A stretch of DNA of 36,227 nucleotides from Nitrospirota bacterium (GTDB taxonomy: Bacteria; Nitrospirota; Nitrospiria; Nitrospirales; Nitrospiraceae): assembly GCA_030682135.1 (NCBI GenBank), contig JAUXQT010000103.1, forward strand, positions 1 to 36,227, given 5' to 3'. Every line of letters starts with the position of its first letter. Positions within the stretch are counted from its first letter, which is position 1. The notes beneath the pieces are model-generated. The model saw nothing but the letters and a program-made list of their open reading frames with translations. It had not been told where the DNA came from and searched no databases. Position numbers and translations under genes: made by a program. Shown here piece by piece: positions 8,769 to 16,712 of the stretch.

Positions 8769-10226
8769 ATGCCCAATTTGAATCAAGACGAACTCGCCGA
8801 ACTGGTACTCAAACGCGTGGTGGCTTCCGGAGCCGAGTACGGCGATATTCGCATCCTCGACAGCACAACCCAGACCATCAGCGGTGAAGATCGCCGCATC
8901 GACTCCATTCGGGATATGCAGGACAGAGGATTCGGCATCCGCGTCCTCTATCACGGAGCCTGGGGCTTTGCGGCCAGTTCGGTTCTGTCGCTGGAAGAGG
9001 CTCCTCGTGTGGCCGATCTGGCCATCGAGATCGCCAAAGGCTCTGCGTCGTTGGCGATCGACAAGGTGAAGCTTGCCGATGAGCCGGTCCATCGAGACCG
9101 TATTGTGACGGCCCGGCGGATCGATCCCTTTGCCGTCTCGCTTGAACGGAAAACCGCGCTGCTGCTTGAGACGATGGAGTATGTCCATCGTCAGGCCGGT
9201 ATCGTACGGAGCAGCGCGAGTCTGTGGGCCCGCCGGGACCGCAAGCTTTTTGTCTCGACCGAAGGCTCGCGTCTGGAGTTCGACCTCCTGGCCGTGAGCG
9301 GCGAGTACGATGCCACGGCGATTCATGACGGGCGGTTTGCCTCACGGACATTCAATACGCCGCATCTTCGGATGGGTTATGAATTGATCGAAGACGCCAA
9401 TTTCCTCGCCGAGGCTCCGCGCATCGCGTCGCAGGCCGTCGAAAAAGTGAAGGCGCCTACCACCGCGCCAGGCCTCTACGATCTCGTCCTCGATCCTGAA
9501 CACCTCTCGCTCACTATGCACGAATCGTGTGGCCATCCGAGCGAACTCGACCGTGCGCTCGGGTACGAGGCCAACTATGCCGGCACCAGCTTTCTTACGA
9601 CCGAGAAACGAGGAACCTTTCGATACGGTTCTCCGCACGTGAATCTTGTGGCCGACAACTGCGAACCGGAGACCCTTGCTGCGACCGGGTACGACGACGA
9701 CGGGGTGGCCTGCCAACGATGGGACATTGTGCGAGACGGTCTCTTCGTCGGGTATTGTACGAACCGAGAAGTGGCGCCGGTCATCGGCGAGACGCGCTCG
9801 CGCGGGTCCAATCGGGCGGACAGTTGGGGCAGCGTGCCCATCGTCCGCATCGCCAACGTCGGCCTGGAGCCAGGCACTGCCACTCTCGATGAACTGCTCG
9901 CCGGTATCAAGCGGGGCATCTATATCGAAGGCCACGGGTCCTACAGCATCGATCAACGGCGCTATAACTTCCAATTCGGCGGCGATGCCTTTTGGCTGAT
10001 TGAAAACGGGAAGCGGACCCATATGGTTCGCGATGTCGTTTATCATGGGATCACGCCGGAGTTCTGGGGCAGTTGCGACGGGGTCGCCGACCGGTCGCAC
10101 CGGAGGCGGTACGGGTTCATCACGTGTGGCAAGGGTCAGCCAGGCCAGTCGGGCTGGATGAGCCATCCGGCCTCTCACGCGCGATTCCGCAACGTCCAGG
10201 TTATCGGAGGGCAGGCGGGATCATGA
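8769..10226 (+). CDS. tldD: Metalloprotease TldD
   Basis: A 485-aa protein of the TldD/PmbA (U62) family. TldD and TldE form a cytoplasmic heterodimer; TldD carries the zinc site and degrades unfolded peptides threaded into the complex, and matures or removes some modified peptides (microcin B17, CcdA antitoxin in E. coli). The zinc motif HESCGH fits HExxxH at residues 251-256, and the third-ligand region ITCGKGQPGQ supplies Cys453. The length is normal for the family. The gene overlaps the partner gene by ATGA, which fits obligate co-expression. A divergent HTH/zinc-ribbon gene lies 93 bp upstream. AGGTG sits 4 nt before the ATG. No obvious RiPP precursor gene is near, so a housekeeping proteolytic role is the default inference. 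Confidence 0.93.
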   Translation: MPNLNQDELAELVLKRVVASGAEYGDIRILDSTTQTISGEDRRIDSIRDMQDRGFGIRVLYHGAWGFAASSVLSLEEAPRVADLAIEIAKGSASLAIDKVKLADEPVHRDRIVTARRIDPFAVSLERKTALLLETMEYVHRQAGIVRSSASLWARRDRKLFVSTEGSRLEFDLLAVSGEYDATAIHDGRFASRTFNTPHLRMGYELIEDANFLAEAPRIASQAVEKVKAPTTAPGLYDLVLDPEHLSLTMHESCGHPSELDRALGYEANYAGTSFLTTEKRGTFRYGSPHVNLVADNCEPETLAATGYDDDGVACQRWDIVRDGLFVGYCTNREVAPVIGETRSRGSNRADSWGSVPIVRIANVGLEPGTATLDELLAGIKRGIYIEGHGSYSIDQRRYNFQFGGDAFWLIENGKRTHMVRDVVYHGITPEFWGSCDGVADRSHRRRYGFITCGKGQPGQSGWMSHPASHARFRNVQVIGGQAGS

Positions 10227-11566
10227 CGACGATAGGCCACAAGACCTGGCCGAAGCTGACGAGCCGGAACGAGTTCCGGTTCCTCGCGGACCTGGTCATG
10301 AAACGTTCGACCGGCGACCAGACATTGGTAGCGTTGCAGGATCAGCAGAGCGGCACGACGCGGTTCGCGAACAATCAGATCGTCCAGAACGTCGATACGA
10401 GGCGCGGGTCGTTGAGCGTGACGGTGGCATTCGGGCGGCGGCACGGCACCGCCAGCACGACGGACTTTACTGCGGGATCGGTGCAACAGACCGTGACCAA
10501 GGCCACGGAGATCGCACAACTGTCGCCGGAGGATCCGGAATACCTCCCGCCGGCGGGGCCACAACAATATTCGACGCCTCCGACGACGCGAGTCGAAACA
10601 ACGTTGGCAGGACCGGCACGTCGGCTGGAATATGCGAACGAGGCAATCGGGCAATGCCGGATGGAAAATCTTGGCGCAGCCGGGATCCTGTCCTCGTCGA
10701 TTGCGACGGTCGGCGTGGCCGCCAGTACGGGGCTCTTCGCTCACGAAGAACGGACCGACGCACGGTTCAGCCTCACGGTTCAGGCCGGCGAGGCCACCGG
10801 CTGGGGCGCCGCGGCCCATCGATCCATCGATCATCTCAGAGTACAGGAGCGGACCCTCACGGCGATCAACAAAGCGAAGCGGGGCCTGGAGGTGCGCGAA
10901 TTGCCGCCAGGGCGCTACTCTGTGATTCTGGAGCCGTCCGCCGTTGCGGGGCTCTGGTCTGCGCTTCTCTGGACACTCGATGCGAAGGACTACGACAAGG
11001 GCACGAGTGCCTTGTCGGGCAAGCTGGGCCAACCGATCGTCGACCGGCGACTGTCGCTCCGTAATCAGCCGGATCATGAGGATCTCTTGGGCATCGGGTT
11101 CACCTCAGAGGGGTTACCGACATTGGCCTCCGACTGGATGACGGAGGGGGTGCTGACACAATTGTCGTACGATCGTTTCACGGCGAAGGCGCGAGGCATC
11201 GATTCAATCCCGACGCTCGATGCTCCCTGTCTCTCCGGAGCAGGATCGTCCCTGCCGACGTTGCAAGAGTTGATCAAACATACGGAGCGCGCCATTCTCG
11301 TGACGAATTTCTGGTACATCCGGGCGGTCAATCCGACCGATCTCACCCTGACCGGTATGACGAGGGACGGCACGTTCCTTGTCGAAAATGGCCAGATCGT
11401 ATCGGCCGTGAAGAACTTTCGATTTCACGAGAGCCCGCTGCAGGTCTTCAATCGAGTGGAGGCCTTTACCAACCCGGCCGAAGCGATCACGTCAGAAACC
11501 GGCAAGCTCCTGGTGCCGTCGATGAGGCTTCGAGATTTTAACTTTTCCAGCGTCACTCGATTCTGA
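10223..11566 (+). CDS. pmbA: TldE/PmbA subunit of the TldD-TldE protease
   Basis: A 447-aa protein starting at the ATG overlapping the tldD stop; the longer reading from 10073 lies inside tldD and is rejected. It is the non-metal partner: it shares the TldD fold (N-terminal TTRFANNQIVQN strand, central SVILEPSAVAGLWSALLW segment, GIGFTSEGLPT and the C-terminal NGQIVSAVKNFRFHESP) but lacks an HExxxH motif, as expected for TldE. GGAGGGCAGGCGGG precedes the start, so translation is probably coupled. The C-terminus (SMRLRDFNFSSVTRF) is typical. I assign TldE rather than a second TldD because the position equivalent to HESCGH reads LEPSAVAG. Confidence 0.9.
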   Translation: MTTIGHKTWPKLTSRNEFRFLADLVMKRSTGDQTLVALQDQQSGTTRFANNQIVQNVDTRRGSLSVTVAFGRRHGTASTTDFTAGSVQQTVTKATEIAQLSPEDPEYLPPAGPQQYSTPPTTRVETTLAGPARRLEYANEAIGQCRMENLGAAGILSSSIATVGVAASTGLFAHEERTDARFSLTVQAGEATGWGAAAHRSIDHLRVQERTLTAINKAKRGLEVRELPPGRYSVILEPSAVAGLWSALLWTLDAKDYDKGTSALSGKLGQPIVDRRLSLRNQPDHEDLLGIGFTSEGLPTLASDWMTEGVLTQLSYDRFTAKARGIDSIPTLDAPCLSGAGSSLPTLQELIKHTERAILVTNFWYIRAVNPTDLTLTGMTRDGTFLVENGQIVSAVKNFRFHESPLQVFNRVEAFTNPAEAITSETGKLLVPSMRLRDFNFSSVTRF

Positions 11567-11628
11567 CGTTCGCTCGTCATGAGCCGACATCCGGTTCACA
11601 GTTCGTGATTCCGCAGAAAGGAATAGCC

Positions 11629-12000
11629 ATGTACATGACGAGGTGGTGCTACATAATCGTGCTGGGGGCCAGCCTGTTTGCCGCCGGTTGCGACAGCGCG
11701 GGACCGGCGAAGCAAGAGGATCTCGGGCGAGGGATTGTGCAGGGCACGTTGGGCGCCCGACCGGACAGCGCTGCGGGACTCGCGGTTCCGGCCCATGCCT
11801 CCATGCTCGAAGGACAAGTAACGGCAGTTGAGGGCGGGGCCTATCTTGTTCGGGAAATCGTCGGCATCGAGCGTCGAGTGGCGCACGACGAGAATACGCG
11901 AATCGATCGACCGGCCCATGTCGGGGATCGGATCGAAGCCTTTGTGGATGAAGGAGGCCGTGCGGTCCTCATTCGAAACAGGGATCATGATGAACGATGA
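11629..12000 (+). CDS. Small OB-like lipoprotein
   Basis: A 123-aa protein. The ATG at 11629 is preferred over a GTG at 11605 because AAAGGA lies 8 nt upstream and the signal peptide follows directly: YIIVLGASLFAAGC is a good lipobox with Cys21. Residues ~67-120 (LEGQVTAVEGGAYLVRE...VGDRIEAFVDEGGRAVLI) look like the small beta-barrel fold seen in DUF5666/DUF1344-type periplasmic proteins: a G-x-V-x-x-V strand, charged middle and VGD-R-IEA turn. Function unknown. It lies 62 bp after tldE and 67 bp before the TPR gene on the same strand, so it may belong to either transcript. Confidence 0.7.
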   Translation: MYMTRWCYIIVLGASLFAAGCDSAGPAKQEDLGRGIVQGTLGARPDSAAGLAVPAHASMLEGQVTAVEGGAYLVREIVGIERRVAHDENTRIDRPAHVGDRIEAFVDEGGRAVLIRNRDHDER

Positions 12001-12067
12001 CAGTAGACCGAGCCGACGGGGGTTGTGGATTGGACAACGGGCGATCATGTGTCTATCGGGAGGTCGG

Positions 12068-13705
12068 ATGGTTGCGATGCGCGTGATGGTAAGAATGACG
12101 TTGTGGCTGGCGCTCTGTGTGCCAGTGGAACCGGCTCTTGCCGGCCAGACCGCTGCGGTGCCGCTCTTCGAGAATCTTGGTTCCCTCCACCATCCCATCA
12201 CCACCACATCGGAACAGGCCCAACGGTATTTCGATCAGGGGCTCCGACTCCTCTACGCCTTCAACCACGAAGAAGCGATCAGATCGTTTGAAGCTGCCGC
12301 TGAACTCGATCCGCAGACGGCGATGGCCTATTGGGGCATCGCGCTGGCACTCGGGCCCAACATCAATGGAGCGATGGAGAAGAAGGACGAGCATCGGGCT
12401 ATCGAGATGGCTCAGAAGGCTCAACGACTGGCAGATCGCGCCACTCCCGGGGAGCGGGCCTACATCGAGGCGTTGGTCACAAGGTATGTCGGCCGAAAAG
12501 GGGTCAAGCGTAAGGGCCTCGACGAAGCCTATGCGAAGGCGATGCGATCGATGTCGCTGCGGTTTCCTGAAGATGCCGATGCGGCGACGTTGTTCGCCGA
12601 AGCCTTGATGAATTTACGGCCCTGGGACTTGTGGAAGCAGGATGGGCGACCGCAGTCTGGCACCGACGAGATCGTCTCGACACTCGAGTCCGTACTTGCG
12701 CGGAACCCCGAACATCCGGGGGCTTGTCACTATTACCTGCATGCAGTCGAGGCATCGTCGCAACCGGAACGAGCCTTGCCTTGTGCGGAGCGGTTGCCCG
12801 ATCTGATGCCCGGTGCCGGCCACCTCGTGCATATGCCGGCGCACATTTACATGCGGGTTGGGAAATACCACGAAGCGGCGGAGCGAAACCAGCAAGCCGC
12901 CCATATCGATCAACAGTATTTGGCCAGCCGGCGCCCGACCGGCGAATATGCCGATGGGTATTACACCCACAATCTCCATTTTCTCTGGGCCGCCTTGGCG
13001 ATGGAGGGACGGAACGTCGACGCCATGAAAGCGGCTCGCGACTTGACGGCTACCATTACCGCGGAAGAAGCCGGCAAAGATCGCTGGAAGGAACTTTATC
13101 TCCCGACGCCGATCTTTTCGATGATCCGGTTCGGCCGGTGGGAGGAGTTGCTCAAGGAGCCGGCGCCGCCCAAGGGGTTGCGTCTGATGGAAGGCATGTG
13201 GCGATTGGGGCGAGGGCTCGCCCTTGTGGCGACTGGCCGGATTCCCGGAGCGGAGGGTGAACATGTTGTGCTGGCCGGCCTGACGAAGCAGTTCCGGCGG
13301 AATCGGACGGCGGAAGACAAGACCGAGGGCGCTGTCCTCAACATTGCCGAGAGGATCCTGGCAGGGGAACTCGCTGTGCGGCGTCAACGTTACGATGCGG
13401 CGATCCGTCTGTTCGAGGAGGCGATCAAGATGGAAGAGGCGCTCCCATATTCGGAGCCGCCGATATGGCCTCTGTCCGTGCGGCATTACCTCGGAACGGT
13501 GTTCTTGTTGGCAGGCCGTCCCTCCGACGCGGAAGGAGTCTATCGCGCAGACCTTCTGAGACATCCGGACAACGGGTGGGCGCTGATCGGATTGATCCAG
13601 AGCCTCAAGGCCCAACACAAAGGCGATCAGGCGGCTGAGACGGAAGACCGCTTCAAGAAGGCATGGGCCCATGCCGACTTCATGCCGACTGCTTCTCGGA
13701 TGTGA
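12068..13705 (+). CDS. Exported TPR protein with a conserved-looking histidine cluster
   Basis: A 545-aa protein from the ATG at 12068, chosen because GGAGGT lies just upstream (3 nt) and a signal peptide follows (RMTLWLALCVPVEPALAGQ). The frame is open to 11828, but that part overlaps the lipoprotein gene. TPR-like helices begin at AQRYFDQGLRLLYAFNHEEA (about 40-60) and AYWGIALALGPNIN; more TPRs occur at the C-terminus (RYDAAIRLFEEAIKME, GWALIGLIQSLKAQHKG). The centre is unusual: ACHYYLHAVE (H221, H225), GHLVHMPAHIYMRVG (H252, H255, H259) and GYYTHNLHFL (H301, H304). This pattern recurs, from memory, in a widespread uncharacterised family of TPR proteins, and suggests metal or cofactor binding. 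It probably acts in the periplasm. No specific function is recognised. Confidence 0.8.
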   Translation: MVAMRVMVRMTLWLALCVPVEPALAGQTAAVPLFENLGSLHHPITTTSEQAQRYFDQGLRLLYAFNHEEAIRSFEAAAELDPQTAMAYWGIALALGPNINGAMEKKDEHRAIEMAQKAQRLADRATPGERAYIEALVTRYVGRKGVKRKGLDEAYAKAMRSMSLRFPEDADAATLFAEALMNLRPWDLWKQDGRPQSGTDEIVSTLESVLARNPEHPGACHYYLHAVEASSQPERALPCAERLPDLMPGAGHLVHMPAHIYMRVGKYHEAAERNQQAAHIDQQYLASRRPTGEYADGYYTHNLHFLWAALAMEGRNVDAMKAARDLTATITAEEAGKDRWKELYLPTPIFSMIRFGRWEELLKEPAPPKGLRLMEGMWRLGRGLALVATGRIPGAEGEHVVLAGLTKQFRRNRTAEDKTEGAVLNIAERILAGELAVRRQRYDAAIRLFEEAIKMEEALPYSEPPIWPLSVRHYLGTVFLLAGRPSDAEGVYRADLLRHPDNGWALIGLIQSLKAQHKGDQAAETEDRFKKAWAHADFMPTASRM

Positions 13706-13849
13706 AATGTACACGAGACAAGCAAGACGTGCGCGACAGGCGCGACCAGAAGTTCGAAGTTTCGGGAACCTCGATCTCTCCCTCGTCTCGCCCGTAAGGC
13801 GTAAGGATTCATAACGCTATTCGACTGATTCTGTGAGGAGGGCTGTCTC

Positions 13850-14470
13850 ATGCACAAACACGTTGCGGGATCGTTTCTGACCGTCGTTATTATTCTCATC
13901 GGGGCCTGGCCCCTGCAGCAGACCGGCCAGGCTGCAGCGGATGCGCCACCCGGCAAGGCCTACTTTGCAGGCGGGTGTTTCTGGTGTATGGAAGAAGCCT
14001 TCGAGAAGGTTGACGGCGTGTTGTCTGCGACGTCCGGATATATGGGAGGGACCGTCGCCAATCCGAGTTATGAAGAGGTGTCCGCTGGTAGGACGGGGCA
14101 TGCGGAATCGGTCGAAGTGGTCTATGACCCGGCGAAGGTGAGCTATCAGAAGCTGTTGGATGCCTTCTGGCGTAACGTCGATCCCCTCGCAGCGAACGCG
14201 CAGTTCTGTGATCATGGCTCACAATATCGCGCGGCTATTTTCTATCGGACGGAGGAGGAAAAACGCCTGTCGGAGACGTCCAAGCAAACCATCGAGCAAT
14301 CGAAACGGTTCACAGAAGCGATCGTGACGCAAATCGTGCCTGCCGCTCCATTTTATTCCGCTGAGGAATACCATCAGGACTTCTACAAGAAAAACCCCGT
14401 TCGCTACAAATTCTATAAATACAATTGCGGTCGCGCCCAACGGCTCGAGGAATTGTGGGGAAAACCATAA
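13850..14470 (+). CDS. msrA: Exported peptide methionine-S-sulfoxide reductase MsrA
   Basis: A 206-aa protein. MsrA reduces methionine-S-sulfoxide in proteins using a catalytic Cys and usually thioredoxin. Motif AGGCFWCMEEAF places the catalytic Cys at residue 43, with the FW pair after it; YMGGTVANPSYEEVSAG and GHAESVEVVYDP are classical MsrA segments, and a resolving-type Cys lies near the C-terminus (KYNCGRAQRLEELWG). The first ~30 residues form a signal peptide (VVIILIGAWPLQQTGQAAA), so this copy works in the periplasm or on the outer membrane, unlike the cytoplasmic E. coli MsrA. No msrB is adjacent or fused. GAGGAGGG lies about 9 nt before the ATG. It stands alone 144 bp after the TPR gene. 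Confidence 0.94.
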   Translation: MHKHVAGSFLTVVIILIGAWPLQQTGQAAADAPPGKAYFAGGCFWCMEEAFEKVDGVLSATSGYMGGTVANPSYEEVSAGRTGHAESVEVVYDPAKVSYQKLLDAFWRNVDPLAANAQFCDHGSQYRAAIFYRTEEEKRLSETSKQTIEQSKRFTEAIVTQIVPAAPFYSAEEYHQDFYKKNPVRYKFYKYNCGRAQRLEELWGKP

Positions 14471-14535
14471 CGTGAATCGAGGTGCAGAGCCTCGCGTCCG
14501 GTTCATCGCACCATCCTGACCCTCTAGAGTGCTGC

Positions 14536-14565
14536 GCGACAAATCCTCTCCCTCCAGTGTATATT
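14536..14565 (+). promoter_or_regulatory. Candidate sigma-70-type promoter upstream of the TIGR00725-like gene
   Basis: GCGACA (14536-14541, 4 of 6), an 18-nt spacer and TATATT (14560-14565, 5 of 6). Transcription would begin near 14572, about 45 nt before the GTG start at 14617. This supports a separate transcript from msrA. Confidence 0.35.
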
Positions 14566-14616
14566 TCTGACCCTTGTGTGCTTGTGCCATTACCATTACC
14601 CAGTGAGGTGCGGTTC

Positions 14617-15126
14617 GTGAAACGTCCGATTCGACGATCGACGAGAAAACCAGTGGTCGGTGTGATGGGTCCTGCCAAGGCCGGTATCAGAGCGCTTGCC
14701 GATGCAAAAAGCTTGGGCGAGCTGATCGCCCGGCAAGGATGGGTGGTGCTCACCGGAGGGCGCGCGAGCGGTGTCATGGACGCGGCGAGTGAGGGCGCCA
14801 AGTCGGTGCCCGGTAGTTTGACGATCGGAATCCTTCCGGACGACAAGGCGTCGGTATCTCGATATGTGGACGTGGCCATTGTCACGGATCTTGGCCAGGC
14901 GCGCAACAACGTGAACGTGATGTCCAGCGACATCATCGTGGCCTGCGGACTCGGTGGGACCGGTACGGTTTCGGAAGTGGCATTGGCACTGAAGGCCAAG
15001 AAGATGGTGATTCTGTTAGGCGCGGATAAGGCTGGTATAAGCCTGTTCAAGAGTCTCTCGCCCGATCTCGTCCATGCTGCTGCCTCGCCGGAAGAGGCGG
15101 TCAAGCTGATCGGCGAGCTCCTCTAG
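14617..15126 (+). CDS. TIGR00725-type Rossmann-fold protein (LOG-like)
   Basis: A 169-aa protein. I start at the GTG at 14617 (GAGGTG 6 nt before); the frame is open to 14482 but the upstream part is Pro/Cys-rich and unlike the family. The protein reads VGVMGPAKAG near the N-terminus, then WVVLTGGRASGVMDAASEGAK, TIGILPDD and IVACGLGGTGTVSEVALAL. These segments place it in the TIGR00725/SLOG group related to LOG cytokinin-activating phosphoribohydrolases, but the canonical LOG catalytic PGGxGTxxE is modified to LGGTGTVSE, so Pro is replaced. Members may bind nucleotide ligands. Cellular role not known. Its stop codon is immediately followed by a dispersed intergenic repeat. Confidence 0.8.
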   Translation: MKRPIRRSTRKPVVGVMGPAKAGIRALADAKSLGELIARQGWVVLTGGRASGVMDAASEGAKSVPGSLTIGILPDDKASVSRYVDVAIVTDLGQARNNVNVMSSDIIVACGLGGTGTVSEVALALKAKKMVILLGADKAGISLFKSLSPDLVHAAASPEEAVKLIGELL

Positions 15127-15317
15127 CTGGGCGCTGAAACAGGCCACCAGCTTCGTTCTCGCATCGTTCAGATCCTCAACGGGGACCCGGCCGCCTCACC
15201 ACTCGGCGGCGCGCACAAACTTGGTGCTCCTTATTCGTCGCACCGTGCGCCCCAGAGGGTACGCCCCGGTCCTCACTCGCTGCGGCCTTGCTGGATGGCC
15301 TGTTTGAGCGCCAGCAG
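15127..15317 (-). repeat. Dispersed intergenic repeat, copy A
   Basis: Begins right after the TIGR00725-like stop. Imperfect terminal inverted repeats: CTGGGCGCTGAAACAGGCC at the left and GGCCTGTTTGAGCGCCAGC at the right. Read on the minus strand it contains CAGCAAGGCCGCAGCGAGTG and GAACGATGCGAGAACGAAGC, both exactly shared with copy C at 31943-32064. The centre holds a GCCGCC/GGCGGC hairpin (about 15190-15210). No transposase is encoded, so it is a MITE- or REP-like non-autonomous element. Confidence 0.8.
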
Positions 15318-15636
15318 GAGTTTTCTTATCTCGCATGTGCAGACTGTCGAAGCTTTCACGGCCAACGTAATCTTTCCGTAGATTGCCGACGATCCCGCAC
15401 AATTACTCAAAAGTTTTCGAGAACTCCTCGTTTGCGAAGAACTGTGCCAGCTCAGGGCTGAGCCAACAGTTCTCAAACGTCCACCTGTGCACTTCACGGC
15501 ATCGATCGTATAGCGGCATATCTGTCGTTTCCCCTGTGCGATCCATAGGTTAGTGAAGGGCTGTTGGGGCACGGATCTTGAGACCTTTCCGACCGTGATG
15601 CAGGTTATGTCGTGCACAGGAATGTAATCCCACACT
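15318..15636. other. Non-coding stretch between repeat A and the lytic transglycosylase gene
   Basis: About 320 bp with no convincing gene on the + strand. On the - strand it holds a possible 47-aa frame (15403-15546), described separately. No strong promoter, terminator or RNA gene was recognised. Confidence 0.5.
15403..15546 (-). pseudogene. Possible 47-aa gene remnant, unrecognised
   Basis: The minus strand reads MDRTGETTDMPLYDRCREVH and continues with WTFENCWLSPELAQFFANEE and a TAA stop. The composition (balanced charged, aromatic and small residues, two Cys, no low complexity) looks like genuine protein rather than a shadow frame. There is no ribosome-binding site, and the same frame has a stop just upstream of the Met. 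It therefore may be the C-terminal relic of a larger gene cut down next to repeat A. I do not recognise the family. Confidence 0.3.
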
Positions 15637-16197
15637 ATGGCGATCAACCGAACCAGGAGCGGATTGCTCCATTCACAGTTGCTACGTGCCTTCTGCGCGC
15701 TGACGCTGTTATGTCTGACGATCGTTGCGATCCCCGCCACGACGCGACCGGATTACGACAGTGCCCACCAGCGATACTCAAAGCAGGAAATCGGCCGGGC
15801 CATCGCCTGGTACGCTAAGAAGTATCGTCTCGATCCGGCTTTGCTGCGTGCGGTGATCAAGACCGAATCCGATTTTAATCAGGAGGCCGTGTCTCGCAAA
15901 GGCGCGGTTGGCTTGATGCAGCTGACTCCGGATACCGCGGCGACCCTGCGAGTGAGCGATCGCTACGATTCTTTGCAGAACATCCGCGGAGGCGCCAAAC
16001 AATTACGGCATCTCTTGAATCTCTACCAGGGCGATCTTCCACTGGCCCTGGCTGCCTATAACGCCGGGGTCCATCGCGTGAAAGACCGCAAAGTGCCCCG
16101 CATTCGAGAAACCCGCACCTACGTGAAAAAAGTGCTGCGGTACTACGAGCGGTTCCGGTCTCACCCGTCGCCTTCTCCCAAGAATGAAAAGAAGTAA
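15637..16197 (+). CDS. Lytic transglycosylase (SLT/Slt70-type catalytic domain)
   Basis: A 186-aa protein. Lytic transglycosylases cleave the MurNAc-GlcNAc bond of peptidoglycan, leaving a 1,6-anhydro end. An N-terminal signal sequence (LLRAFCALTLLCLTIVAIPA) precedes the SLT domain: AVIKTESDFNQEAVS with catalytic Glu77, GAVGLMQLTPDTA, then LALAAYNAGVHRV around 136-149. Length and order match minimal SLT proteins that act alone in the periplasm. The tail is basic and Pro/Ser-rich (SHPSPSPKNEKK). The ribosome-binding site is weak (AGGAA 14 nt upstream). It stands alone; the next gene is convergent. Confidence 0.92.
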   Translation: MAINRTRSGLLHSQLLRAFCALTLLCLTIVAIPATTRPDYDSAHQRYSKQEIGRAIAWYAKKYRLDPALLRAVIKTESDFNQEAVSRKGAVGLMQLTPDTAATLRVSDRYDSLQNIRGGAKQLRHLLNLYQGDLPLALAAYNAGVHRVKDRKVPRIRETRTYVKKVLRYYERFRSHPSPSPKNEKK

Positions 16198-16400
16198 GAG
16201 CGGACCTGATAGGCCACTCGTTACATCGAACATTTCATCTACGAGCTGTTCCGTGTGACCGGCGAGTCAGAACTCACTCATATTGTGCGTAATGATGAGG
16301 ACATCACGAAGAGAGATGGTGTGAGGGGGAGGCATCTTGATCACAGCGTGGAGAGAAGGAGAGTCGCTACTGCAGATGGATGACTTGGGCTCGTGGATTG

Positions 16401-16712
16401 TTAGAGTTTGGCCTTCATAATCAAGGCTCGGATGCGTTCTCGTTGGGCCGATCGGATTTCTGTAAATTCGAGACCGAAGGCCGCACCCTTTACCCATCGG
16501 ACCAGGGCTTCATCGATGCGCACAGGCCATTCCTGATCTTGCAGGAATAGGGACAGGCGGAGCGTCGTGCCAACCTGTACTTCGGTCAGTGAGGTCGCCT
16601 GACAGCCCCCTGTGGAGAGGTCGAGGATCGTCGCTTCCCCTTCAAAGTCATCTTCTCCAAAAAAGAACAGACGGCAACTCAGATTAAGACGACGGCCTCG
16701 ACGTTCCGCCAT
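16401..16712 (-). CDS. PilZ-domain protein 1
   Basis: A 103-aa single-domain PilZ protein, a family that binds the second messenger cyclic di-GMP. The basic RRGRR cluster (residues 4-8) supplies the RxxxR motif and DLSTGG (31-36) the (D/N)xSxxG motif; both ligand-binding signatures are present. The ATG at 16712 gives an N-terminus matching the second PilZ protein at 18827. The frame is open to a TTG at 16790, and a GTG at 16769 has AAAGGA upstream, so a 19-residue longer form is possible. A 7-bp inverted repeat (16789-16811) lies in its upstream region. Target protein unknown. Confidence 0.8.
   Translation of the reverse strand: MAERRGRRLNLSCRLFFFGEDDFEGEATILDLSTGGCQATSLTEVQVGTTLRLSLFLQDQEWPVRIDEALVRWVKGAAFGLEFTEIRSAQRERIRALIMKAKL

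Noticed and set aside
8676-9326. Extension of the HTH/zinc-ribbon gene to a 320-aa reading
   Set aside because: The added part lies antisense to the start of tldD and reads like a shadow frame; the compact 103-aa form fits the family.
8769-12000. tldD-tldE plus a small neighbouring gene as a peptide-modification (RiPP) cluster
   Set aside because: The small downstream gene encodes a lipoprotein with an OB-like core, not a precursor peptide, and no maturase or exporter lies nearby.
12614-13714. A 366-aa open frame on the minus strand across the TPR gene
   Set aside because: Antisense to the TPR protein, whose frame shows signal peptide, ribosome-binding site and repeats. No motif on the opposite strand.
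14490-14506. CGAGG-loop-CCTCG hairpin after msrA as a terminator
   Set aside because: Only a 5-bp stem, no T-run; not convincing.
15273-15740. A 155-aa minus-strand open frame
   Set aside because: It overlaps repeat A and the start of the lytic transglycosylase gene, lacks a ribosome-binding site and shows no family motif. A different minus-strand frame in the same region reads more like protein.
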